Positions 20,947 through 27,059 of a stretch of 27,059 nt of DNA are shown here, in pieces. The stretch comes from Woeseiaceae bacterium (GTDB lineage Bacteria > Pseudomonadota > Gammaproteobacteria > Steroidobacterales > Woeseiaceae): NCBI GenBank assembly GCA_022866645.1, contig JALHUQ010000063.1, forward strand, positions 1 through 27,059, given 5' to 3'. Made by a program: the position numbers and the translations under genes. Below the pieces are notes generated by a model that worked only from the letters and a program-made list of their open reading frames with translations, was not told the origin of the DNA and searched no databases. Numbering within the stretch: position 1 is the first letter of the stretch; each line of letters opens with the position of its first letter.

Positions 20947-21957
20947 TCACGGCTTGCTGCGAATATTGAATTTGCGCAGCTTGCCGCGAAACTGGTGATA
21001 GCTGAGCCCCAACAAGTCAGCCGCCATGCGTTGGTTGTATCGGGCCTTTTCGAGCGCCGCATTCAGCAGGCTCACTTCCGTATCGACCAGCCTTTGTGCC
21101 AAATCTGCGGGCAAAAGAGGCGCGCGGCGAACGGCGGTCGGACTGTCCTTGGCAGCCTGCGCTTCATCAATCCGGAACGGGCTGTCAAACGGGTCGAGCG
21201 CCAGGGTTGTAATGGGCTGATCCGGATCGGCTGATCGATAAACACTGCGCTCTATCGTATTTTTGAGCTCGCGAACGTTGCCGGGCCAGCGATTGCGGAG
21301 CAGGGAGGACGAGATCCGTGGACTGAAGCCAGGGAAGTAACTCCATTTCAATTCGCTCGCCATGTTGATCGCAAAGGCATGTGCCAGCGGCATGATGTCT
21401 TCGAGGCGCTCGCGTAAAGGTGGCACCGTGATGACATCGAACGCGAGTCGGTCAAGCAAATCTTTTCGGAACCGCCCCTCATTCGCCAATTGCTGTAAGT
21501 CGGCGTTGGTTGAGCCGACAATTCGTACGTCAACATGCAGCGTTTCGCTGCCGCCAACCCTCTGAACTTCTCCGTACTCGATGGTGCGCAATATTTTCTC
21601 CTGCATACGCAGCGAAATCGTTGCGATTTCGTCGAGGATCAAAGTTCCACCATCAGCACGTTCGAAGTGTCCGATGTGTGTTTTGGACGCCCCGGTAAAC
21701 GCACCGGCTTCGTGACCGAATAACTCTGACTCAAGTATTGACTCTGTTAATGCCGCGCAATTGACCTTCACGACATTTTGGTCCCAACGGCCCGACAGAA
21801 AATGCAAACGAGAAGCTATCAACTCCTTGCCGGTTCCGCGCTCACCGACGACCAGAACGGGCTTGGAAAGGGGTGCCGCGCGAGACACATGCTCCAGCAT
21901 TTCGAGGAACAGCGGTGCCTCGCCAATGATGGGTTGTGCCTGGGATACTAGCGACAT
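20947..21957 (-). CDS. pspF: Sigma54-dependent activator PspF
   Basis: A 336-residue bacterial enhancer-binding protein without an N-terminal receiver domain, as in PspF. The AAA+ core has Walker A GERGTGKE (38-45), the sigma54-contact loop GAFTGA (85-90) and Walker B GGTLILDE (103-110). PSpF-like arginine-finger region and WPGNVRELKNTIERSVY follow. The C-terminal Fis-type helix-turn-helix (about 300-330) reads NQRMAADLLGLSYHQFRGKL. ATG 21957 is chosen over GTG 21981 because it gives MSLVSQAQPIIGEAP, the usual start of PspF. PspF drives psp operons with sigma54 and is held inactive by PspA. Its position divergent from pspA and the -24/-12 promoter there make the assignment firm. Confidence 0.93.
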   Translation of the reverse strand: MSLVSQAQPIIGEAPLFLEMLEHVSRAAPLSKPVLVVGERGTGKELIASRLHFLSGRWDQNVVKVNCAALTESILESELFGHEAGAFTGASKTHIGHFERADGGTLILDEIATISLRMQEKILRTIEYGEVQRVGGSETLHVDVRIVGSTNADLQQLANEGRFRKDLLDRLAFDVITVPPLRERLEDIMPLAHAFAINMASELKWSYFPGFSPRISSSLLRNRWPGNVRELKNTIERSVYRSADPDQPITTLALDPFDSPFRIDEAQAAKDSPTAVRRAPLLPADLAQRLVDTEVSLLNAALEKARYNQRMAADLLGLSYHQFRGKLRKFNIRSKP

Positions 21958-21978
21958 TGGCGAATTAGGCCAAAAAAC

Positions 21979-22002
21979 CACCTAAATAGCTAATAAATGG
22001 TG
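21979..22002. promoter_or_regulatory. Possible PspF upstream activating site
   Basis: CACC (21979-21982) and GGTG (21999-22002) form a dyad with a 16-bp AT-rich centre containing TAGCTA. It lies about 90 bp upstream of the -24/-12 element, a normal enhancer distance, and next to the pspF start, where PspF could also repress itself. Only the dyad and location support this. Confidence 0.3.
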
Positions 22003-22088
22003 AAAACGACCAACTAGCGCTCATTCGAAATTTTTCCTTACCGCTATTAAAGTCTTATAAAACAGTCACTAACGATGCCTGAAGTGGC

Positions 22089-22105
22089 TTGGCATGAATG
22101 CTGCA
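22089..22105 (+). promoter_or_regulatory. Sigma54 (-24/-12) promoter of the psp operon
   Basis: TTGGCATGAATGCTGCA fits the sigma54 consensus TTGGCACG-N4-TTGCA with two changes. The invariant GG (22091-22092) and GC (22103-22104) have the required 10 bp between them. The expected start is near 22116, about 30 nt before the pspA ATG. The adjacent PspF gene supplies the activator. Confidence 0.88.
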
Positions 22106-22145
22106 GTTTCATAGACAGGCACTAAACCAATGAGAGGACACAGCC

Positions 22146-22832
22146 ATGGGAATTTTCACGAGATTTAGCGACATCGTGAACTCCAATATCAACGCAATAT
22201 TGGACAAGGCAGAGGATCCGGAAAAAATCGTCCGGTTGATGATTCAGGAGATGGAGGACACGCTGGTCGAAGTTCGGACGGCGGCAGCGCGCTCGATAGC
22301 GGATAAGAAGGATTTAAACCGCAAGATCGAATCGCTGGATCGTGATCTGAACGACTGGGATATGAGAGCTGAACTGGCTTTGCGCAAAGGTCGTGAGGAC
22401 CTGGCCAAGGCGGCTCTGGTCGAAAAATCGAGAGTCGCGGCAGGTGTAGATGTTTTGAAACAGGACTACTTTGCGGTCGACGAGGGACTGGCTAAGCTGA
22501 ACGAAGACATTGCTCGGCTGGAGAGCAAACTCGCAGATGCCAAGGCGAGACAAAAATCGCTGTTGGCGCGCCACAAAACCGCGAGCAGTCGATTGGCAGT
22601 CCGCAAGAAGATTTACGACTACAAAATTGATGACGCAATGCTGCGGTTTGAGCAATACACACGTCGCATAGATGACGTAGAGGGTCGAGTCGAGGCCTAT
22701 GATTTGGGTCTGCCAAAAGATCTGAACCATGAGTTCGCCAGCCTCGAAGCGGAAGAGTTAGTCAAAGAAGAGTTTGATGCGCTGAAGCGCCGTGTAGCTG
22801 CGGATAAGGTAGCTATTGCGGAGGCGGAATAA
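22146..22832 (+). CDS. pspA: Phage shock protein A (PspA/IM30 family)
   Basis: A 228-residue, almost entirely helical coiled-coil protein of the PspA/Vipp1 family. The N-terminal amphipathic helix reads MGIFTRFSDIVNSNINAIL. The conserved EDPEKIVRLMIQEMEDTLVEVR and the helical repeats to the C-terminus (ASLEAEELVKEEFDALKRRVA) follow. PspA binds stressed inner membrane as oligomers and, when free, inhibits PspF. AGAGGA stands about 8 nt before the ATG. It is driven by the sigma54 promoter at 22089 and followed after 22 nt by the first pspC-like gene. Confidence 0.95.
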   Translation: MGIFTRFSDIVNSNINAILDKAEDPEKIVRLMIQEMEDTLVEVRTAAARSIADKKDLNRKIESLDRDLNDWDMRAELALRKGREDLAKAALVEKSRVAAGVDVLKQDYFAVDEGLAKLNEDIARLESKLADAKARQKSLLARHKTASSRLAVRKKIYDYKIDDAMLRFEQYTRRIDDVEGRVEAYDLGLPKDLNHEFASLEAEELVKEEFDALKRRVAADKVAIAEAE

Positions 22833-22854
22833 TCGGCAGGCGGAGGACGGAACG

Positions 22855-23148
22855 ATGAGTCGAGACACGTGGAATATTCACTACGGGCCATTGCGGGGCT
22901 TTTACCGTGATCGCGAAAACGGTTGGATCTTTGGTGTCTGCGCGGGACTCGCCGATCGCTTCAACTTTCGCGTCGGTACCGTGCGAGTTATTGCACTAAT
23001 ATCCTTACTGCTGTTTTTTTGGCTAGTTGCCGTGCTGTATCTTGGGGCGACTTTGCTGATCAAAGAAAAGCCGTTGGTTTACTCAGGGCGAAATAGCGAA
23101 AATGACTTTTGGTATCGCTACAGGCGTGATAATTGGAGGCAGTCATGA
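22855..23148 (+). CDS. PspC-domain membrane protein (first copy)
   Basis: A 97-residue protein consisting almost only of a PspC domain: GFYRDRENGWIFGVCAGLAD, then FRVGTVRVIALISLL and a second hydrophobic helix (VAVLYLGATLLI). ATG 22855 is supported by GGAGGAC about 8 nt upstream; the longer frame from 22816 would start inside pspA. PspC is the inner-membrane partner that senses envelope stress and recruits PspA. The tail after residue 70 is hydrophilic and aromatic/Arg-rich (FWYRYRRDNW). It overlaps the second PspC gene as ATGA. Confidence 0.85.
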   Translation: MSRDTWNIHYGPLRGFYRDRENGWIFGVCAGLADRFNFRVGTVRVIALISLLLFFWLVAVLYLGATLLIKEKPLVYSGRNSENDFWYRYRRDNWRQS

Positions 23149-23558
23149 TTACAGCGAGTGCTACTTCGGACAAAAGATTCTACAGGGACGCCGATCGCGC
23201 GATCCTGGGTGGAGTGTGTGCCGGACTGGCGGGCTACCTTGGCTTCAACTTGAGAGCGACGCGTTTTCTGGCCTTTGTTGCTTTCTTGATGGCAATGCCG
23301 ATTGCGGTGGTAGGCTACCTGGCAGCTGTATTCCTGATTCCCTCGGTATCGGGCAGAGATTACGGCGTCGTTACAAAGAGGCGCTTCGATCGCAGGCGGA
23401 AATCGCGCCAACAGAGAGAAACCGCGGAACCACCAGGACCTTCAGTTTCGGACGTCATAAATGCTCGTTGCCGTGCACTTGATGAGCGTCTCGCGCGCCT
23501 GGAAAAACACGTTACGTCGAGGCGCTTTCAGATTGATCAGGAGCTGAGCAGGCTTTGA
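23145..23558 (+). CDS. pspC: PspC-domain membrane protein with C-terminal coiled coil (second copy)
   Basis: A 137-residue protein beginning at ATG 23145, with GGAGG about 7 nt upstream and a 1-2 nt overlap with the previous stop. The N-terminal PspC domain reads FYRDADRAILGGVCAGLAG, then two hydrophobic segments (RFLAFVAFLMAMPIAVVGYL). A basic linker (RRFDRRRKSRQQRE) and a C-terminal helix (VINARCRALDERLARLEKHV) complete the protein. This length and layout match E. coli PspC (about 119 residues) better than the first copy. Two adjacent PspC genes suggest duplication and division of roles. Confidence 0.87.
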   Translation: MITASATSDKRFYRDADRAILGGVCAGLAGYLGFNLRATRFLAFVAFLMAMPIAVVGYLAAVFLIPSVSGRDYGVVTKRRFDRRRKSRQQRETAEPPGPSVSDVINARCRALDERLARLEKHVTSRRFQIDQELSRL

Positions 23559-23586
23559 ATCACGAAAATAATAAAGGGATGGGTCA

Positions 23587-23805
23587 ATGAACAATATGTT
23601 TTACGTCGTATGTATTGTCGCGGTAGTTTTCGCAGCGAACACCTATCAAAAGTACCTAAAAATGCAACATGAAAAAAGACAAGAAGACCCTGACCTCGAA
23701 GCGGCGCTGTCGAAAATCGAGCTGCTGGAGGAGCGTATTCGGGTACTTGAAAGAATTGTTACCGAGAACAAGCGGGATATTGGGCGCGAAATCGATAACC
23801 TTTGA
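23587..23805 (+). CDS. PspB-like small membrane protein
   Basis: A 72-residue protein with an N-terminal membrane helix (MFYVVCIVAVVFAANTY, about 4-20) and a cytoplasmic coiled coil. The segment KIELLEERIRVLERIV strongly resembles the C-terminal helix of PspB. AAAGGGATGG stands just before the ATG. In E. coli, PspB pairs with PspC to relay stress to PspA, and its gene lies between pspA and pspC. Here it follows the two PspC genes after a 28-nt gap. Sequence identity outside the coiled coil is low, so a generic coiled-coil membrane protein remains possible. Confidence 0.65.
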   Translation: MNNMFYVVCIVAVVFAANTYQKYLKMQHEKRQEDPDLEAALSKIELLEERIRVLERIVTENKRDIGREIDNL

Positions 23806-23827
23806 CAGATCGAGTCAACCGCAACAA

Positions 23828-23853
23828 AAACGCCTGTCACAAGACGGGCGTTT
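23828..23853. terminator. Bidirectional intrinsic terminator between convergent genes
   Basis: An 11-bp stem, AAACGCCTGTC against GACGGGCGTTT with one G-U pair, encloses the loop ACAA. The plus strand ends in TTT. The minus strand reads into five T (23830-23826). It sits between the end of the psp operon (23805) and the end of the minus-strand gene at 23875. Confidence 0.8.
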
Positions 23854-23874
23854 CACGTTGTCGAATACGGTTTT

Positions 23875-24237
23875 CTATTGTGAGCGTGCTTTATACGCCC
23901 GGATTTCGATATTGAATTGCTCGACAGTCCTGGCCTGCTCATCAACCGCAGCATTGTACTTTTTGTCGAACATCAACTTGCTCTGATCCTGACCTTCAGT
24001 ATCGTCATCGGCCAAAGCCTGCACCGCAACGACTTCATCGGCTTCGATACAAGCGAGGTATTCAGTCATGCTTTCCTGGTACTTTGAAATCAGTCCTACA
24101 CCGGCCAACATTTCTTCCTTGGTCGCGGTAGCGCCCATCGGCAAATCCTTCGGGGGCGCAGGGTAGTCGCATGCGAACGCCAGTGGCGAGGCAACGAGGA
24201 AGGCGATAGAAATCAGTAATCTTGTCATTTTATTCAT
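23875..24237 (-). CDS. Small exported protein of unknown function
   Basis: A 120-residue protein with a clear Sec signal peptide: MNKMTRLL, a hydrophobic core, and a cleavage site around PLAFA-CDYPAPP. An N-terminal lipidated Cys is unlikely because the -3 to -1 residues (AFA) fit signal peptidase I. The mature part is helical and acidic (EEMLAGVGLISKYQESMTEYLACIEADEV), with two Cys that could form a disulfide. A conserved-looking C-terminal helix (KKYNAAVDEQARTVEQFNIEIRAYKAR) follows. I do not recognise a named domain. It stands alone, 88 nt downstream of the GGDEF-EAL gene and closed by the terminator at 23828. Confidence 0.75.
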   Translation of the reverse strand: MNKMTRLLISIAFLVASPLAFACDYPAPPKDLPMGATATKEEMLAGVGLISKYQESMTEYLACIEADEVVAVQALADDDTEGQDQSKLMFDKKYNAAVDEQARTVEQFNIEIRAYKARSQ

Positions 24238-24325
24238 AGTGTCAACTTCAGTCGGATCTGCAGAGATTCCGCAGGTGGTTACGGGAACGCTGGCAATTTA
24301 AGCACGTTGTCGCCGCCGAGTGAAG

Positions 24326-26776
24326 TCATGCGAATAGGGCGCGGTGGGTGTCGGTTCCGTCGGCTTGCGCCAGCAACAACTCCAGATAGTTATCCGAACT
24401 CATCGGATCGCCAAACAATAGCCCCTGAACATACGTACAGCCCAGTTTTTGCAGGAAAATCAGCTGCGCCTCGTCTTCAACGCCTTCAGCGACAACGTCC
24501 ATATTCAGGTTTCGACCCATTTGGATGATCGTATCAACGATTATTGCATCGTCTGGATTACTGACGATATTTCGGACGAACGAGCGATCGATTTTCAAGG
24601 TGCTGATGGGGAATTGCTGCAATGCGCTCAACGAGGAGTAACCGGTGCCAAAGTCATCGATCGCGAGATTCAATCCGAGTCCGTAAAGTTGATCCAGCGT
24701 CCTTATCGTCCGTTCCGGGTTCTCCATCAACGTTGTCTCGGTAATTTCCAGTTCCAACGATGTTGGGGATACTTCATGGCCTCGCATTATTGAGCTGATT
24801 CGACTGACAAAATTCAACTGTCTAAGTTGTTTGAGGGAGAGATTGACCGACACTCGTCCCGGCGAGGACACCGTCCTTTGCCAAAGGCGAAAGTCTTCGC
24901 AGACCTTATCCAAAACCCACTCGCCAATTTCGATAATGAGATTGGAGTCCTCTGCAATAGGAATAAAGTCGGATGGCAATATCAAACCACGCTCTGGCAT
25001 GTCCCAGCGGACCAGTGCTTCAGCCCCAAAAACCTCTCCGGTCTCCAGATTGTATTTCGGTTGGTAGTGGACCAGTAATTCGTCGCGTTCGAACGCGCGC
25101 TTTAGCTTGCTCTTGGTCATCAGTCGTTCGACCGAAGCCTCGTTCATTGCTGGCGCGTAGTAAGAGTACACGTTGCCGCCAGACCTTTTGGCATGATACA
25201 GAGCGGCATCAGCGTTTCTAATCAGGTCAATAACGTTAGGCGCATCTTTGGGGTAGTAGGCCAAGCCCATACTCGCCGTCATGAACACTTCGTTACCCTG
25301 CACAAAAAATGGGTCGGCCAGACGGTTTAAGAGTTTCTGCGCCAGCTCGCTGGTTTCAACGATGCCCTTCTCGTTCGCACTCGATTCCTCAACAATCACC
25401 GCAAACTCATCTCCGGCGAGCCGGCCGATTATTGAGTTTTTCGGTAGTGCCGCTGTCAGGCGCTCTGCAACCGTCTCCAGCGTGGTGTCACCCGCCAAAT
25501 GGCCAAACGTGTCGTTGATTTCCTTGAAATAATCAATGTCGATATAGAACAGGCACAGTGATTTCCCGGCGCGCCTGCTGCGCGCGATCCCGCGTTGCAA
25601 AAGATGTTGGAACTGCATCCGGTTGGGGATTTTTGTCAGGGGGTCTATTCGCGCGAGGTATCGGATACGCTTTTCCGCGCGACGCCTTTCGGTAATGTTT
25701 TGCGCAGCATATATACGTCGGGCAGGTGTGCCTGGCGGATCTTCGACAACAGAACAGGTGTAGGAGACGGGAATGGATTCGCCGAACTTGCTTTCAAATA
25801 TCGCTTCTTTGGGCAGCCCGGAGGGTGAATCATCGGCAAGCGATCGACCGTCGCTGGTGTTTACGATGTGGTCAACACTCATGTTGAGCAATTCACTTTC
25901 GTCGTAGCCGAGCAGGTGTGTTGTGGCTTTGTTGATGCGCGTGATTCTGCCATCGTTGCCAGTGACGATTATGGCTTCGTTCATTCCCGACAGTATGCTA
26001 TCGACATAGTCGCGGGAATGGGTCGTCTTACGCAGGCGATTACGCATGTCATTAAAGACGGCGGCCAAGTCACCAAGTTCATCGTGCCGGGACAAAAGCA
26101 TCGGCTCGCCAAAGTCGGCGTCACGCAGTTTTTCGGCCTGAACTTTGAGCTGGCGTATGCGTTTCGTTTGGCTCCGCACCAGCATCCACACCACGCCGCC
26201 ACAGAGTAGCAATGCAGCCAGCGTCCCAACGGCCGCCCAAAGGTAACTGACTCGACGGCTCGCCACCTCGGTGCTGGTTAGCTCGGCAGCAAAGCGAGCA
26301 AAGTCGCCGTACAAGTCGGCGAGGTCGAAGGCGCCGAACAGAAGCCCCACTTCGATTTCACCTGCCCTGACCGGATAAGAAATTAGCAGGCGTTCTTCGA
26401 GCCAAGTGACATCCGAAACCTCAAATGCTTTTGGGTAACTGCCGGCGGAGTAGGTTTGACCGTCGCGACTACTGTAGCGCACGCCGGTAAGGTTTTCGTT
26501 TTCAACCAGGACAGCATTCAGCTCAAGCAAGACTCCCTTGCCCTGATCGTTTTTGACGGCTTCGCCCAGACGGTCAGCGGCGACATGCAATTGCGACCGG
26601 GCGCTGCGCTCAAAACTGCCGCGCACAACTTCGTCATATTCGGCGGCACTCGTCTCGACAAGCTGACGGGCAAGCCACTGATACTGGCCGTAGAATACGG
26701 ACAGCATTATCCCGGCTACGGCAATGCCAAGAGCAACTGCGAGCAAGAGCAAACGAGGAGTTCTGTCGCCGATCAT
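24326..26776 (-). CDS. Membrane PAS-GGDEF-EAL protein (cyclic di-GMP enzyme)
   Basis: An 816-residue protein from ATG 26776; the frame is open to a TTG at 26836, but the ATG gives a normal membrane start. Two helices (about 8-28 and 177-200) flank an extracytoplasmic sensor region. A HAMP-like segment (about 200-255), a PAS domain (about 257-365, ILSGMNEAIIVTGNDG) and a GGDEF domain with AGDEF at 454-458 follow. The EAL domain has EAL at 586-588 and DDFGTGYSSL at 707-716. EAL catalytic motifs are intact, so phosphodiesterase activity is likely. The cyclase site has Ala in the first position, and I see no RxxD inhibitory site before it. Net activity cannot be predicted. It follows the bactofilin gene after 91 nt. 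Confidence 0.92.
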   Translation of the reverse strand: MIGDRTPRLLLLAVALGIAVAGIMLSVFYGQYQWLARQLVETSAAEYDEVVRGSFERSARSQLHVAADRLGEAVKNDQGKGVLLELNAVLVENENLTGVRYSSRDGQTYSAGSYPKAFEVSDVTWLEERLLISYPVRAGEIEVGLLFGAFDLADLYGDFARFAAELTSTEVASRRVSYLWAAVGTLAALLLCGGVVWMLVRSQTKRIRQLKVQAEKLRDADFGEPMLLSRHDELGDLAAVFNDMRNRLRKTTHSRDYVDSILSGMNEAIIVTGNDGRITRINKATTHLLGYDESELLNMSVDHIVNTSDGRSLADDSPSGLPKEAIFESKFGESIPVSYTCSVVEDPPGTPARRIYAAQNITERRRAEKRIRYLARIDPLTKIPNRMQFQHLLQRGIARSRRAGKSLCLFYIDIDYFKEINDTFGHLAGDTTLETVAERLTAALPKNSIIGRLAGDEFAVIVEESSANEKGIVETSELAQKLLNRLADPFFVQGNEVFMTASMGLAYYPKDAPNVIDLIRNADAALYHAKRSGGNVYSYYAPAMNEASVERLMTKSKLKRAFERDELLVHYQPKYNLETGEVFGAEALVRWDMPERGLILPSDFIPIAEDSNLIIEIGEWVLDKVCEDFRLWQRTVSSPGRVSVNLSLKQLRQLNFVSRISSIMRGHEVSPTSLELEITETTLMENPERTIRTLDQLYGLGLNLAIDDFGTGYSSLSALQQFPISTLKIDRSFVRNIVSNPDDAIIVDTIIQMGRNLNMDVVAEGVEDEAQLIFLQKLGCTYVQGLLFGDPMSSDNYLELLLAQADGTDTHRALFA

Positions 26777-26834
26777 TTCGTAATTATTATTCGGCCAAAA
26801 AGCAGCCGATAGTGTAGCACTTGCACCAGGCCAC

Positions 26835-26855
26835 AAAAAAAATATCCAATTTGGA
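26835..26855 (-). terminator. Weak possible terminator after the bactofilin gene
   Basis: On the minus strand a short AT-rich hairpin (TCCA-AAT-TGGA) is followed by TAT and eight T, 13 nt after the bactofilin stop. The stem is only 4-5 bp, so the case rests mainly on the T-tract. Confidence 0.35.
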
Positions 26856-26867
26856 CTATATAGGCGT

Positions 26868-27059
26868 TTAGCCGTCGCGCTTCTCTACAAACCCGATCGG
26901 TTTTGCCTGCCCTGTCGTCTTCATAACCCCCTCAACGACGGCGCCCTCAGCAACGGCGATAGCCTCGCCCGTTACGGTGCCCGCGATCCTGGCGGTATTG
27001 GTTATCTCCACCTTGCCTCTAGCGACGATATCGCCCTCGACATGCCCCGCAACAATGAC
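26868..27059 (-). CDS. Bactofilin-like protein, C-terminal part only (N-terminus beyond window)
   Basis: A hand translation gives 63 codons and a TAA, with the frame open to the right edge. The protein shows the short repeating beta-helix pattern of bactofilins: VIVAGHVEGDIVARGKV, then ITNTARIAGTVTGEAIAV and AEGAVVEGVM. A polar tail ends in VEKRDG. Bactofilins polymerise without nucleotide into membrane-associated filaments that place cell-wall enzymes or chemosensory proteins. It is upstream of the PAS-GGDEF-EAL gene on the same strand. The family call is good for so short a fragment, but the full architecture is not visible. Confidence 0.8.
   Translation of the reverse strand, partial: VIVAGHVEGDIVARGKVEITNTARIAGTVTGEAIAVAEGAVVEGVMKTTGQAKPIGFVEKRDG

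Noticed and set aside
1..27059. CRISPR arrays, tRNA/rRNA genes, insertion sequences, toxin-antitoxin or phage-defence genes
   Set aside because: I looked for regular direct repeats, tRNA-like cloverleaf sequences, transposase motifs and small paired genes and found none; the psp genes are a membrane-stress system despite their name.

Overview
The window reads as chromosomal DNA of a gammaproteobacterium of moderate GC content. Supporting signs are a FadE-type acyl-CoA dehydrogenase, GspA/GspB secretion assembly factors, a PspF-sigma54-PspA stress locus and a YtrA-type GntR/ABC operon. The unusual trait is a mevalonate pathway, since most gammaproteobacteria make isoprenoids by the MEP route. 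Legionella, Coxiella and some marine lineages are exceptions known to me. A marine Woeseia-like or Chromatiales-like relative is a guess; no rRNA or marker here fixes the taxon. Coding density is very high. No gap exceeds about 190 bases, and I see no tRNA, rRNA, CRISPR array, insertion sequence or prophage.

Positions 1-5008 (minus strand) hold a tight run: farnesyl diphosphate synthase, DNA polymerase IV, GspA, GspB and a DAK2-domain protein cut by the left edge. Positions 5080-9887 (plus strand) hold an overlapping operon behind a TATAAT box: diphosphomevalonate decarboxylase, a phosphomevalonate kinase-like GHMP kinase, a fused class II HMG-CoA reductase::mevalonate kinase, and type 1 IPP isomerase. 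HMG-CoA synthase lies tail-to-tail against the isomerase and overlaps it by 13 bp. Together with the divergent farnesyl diphosphate synthase, 4.1-11.4 kb encodes every step from acetoacetyl-CoA to farnesyl diphosphate; only the acetoacetyl-CoA thiolase is absent.

Positions 9875-18.2 kb are all minus strand. In transcription order they are ECF sigma factor, membrane anti-sigma candidate, malate dehydrogenase, FadE, a DUF4286-DUF3667 membrane protein, a DUF4399 lipoprotein and HMG-CoA synthase. Positions 18.3-20.9 kb (plus) hold a promoter overlapped by an inverted repeat, an 83-residue putative exported protein with its own strong terminator, then a YtrA-type GntR repressor, ABC ATPase and ABC permease in overlapping frames. 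Positions 20.9-23.85 kb are the phage-shock locus: pspF divergent from a sigma54 promoter driving pspA, two PspC-domain genes and a PspB-like gene, closed by a bidirectional terminator. Positions 23.9-27.06 kb (minus) hold a small exported protein, a membrane PAS-GGDEF-EAL protein and the C-terminus of a bactofilin-like protein.

The most notable object is the mevalonate cluster. Its reductase is collinear with the Pseudomonas mevalonii enzyme at all four catalytic residues, differs at the coenzyme-discriminating positions, and passes directly into a complete mevalonate kinase.
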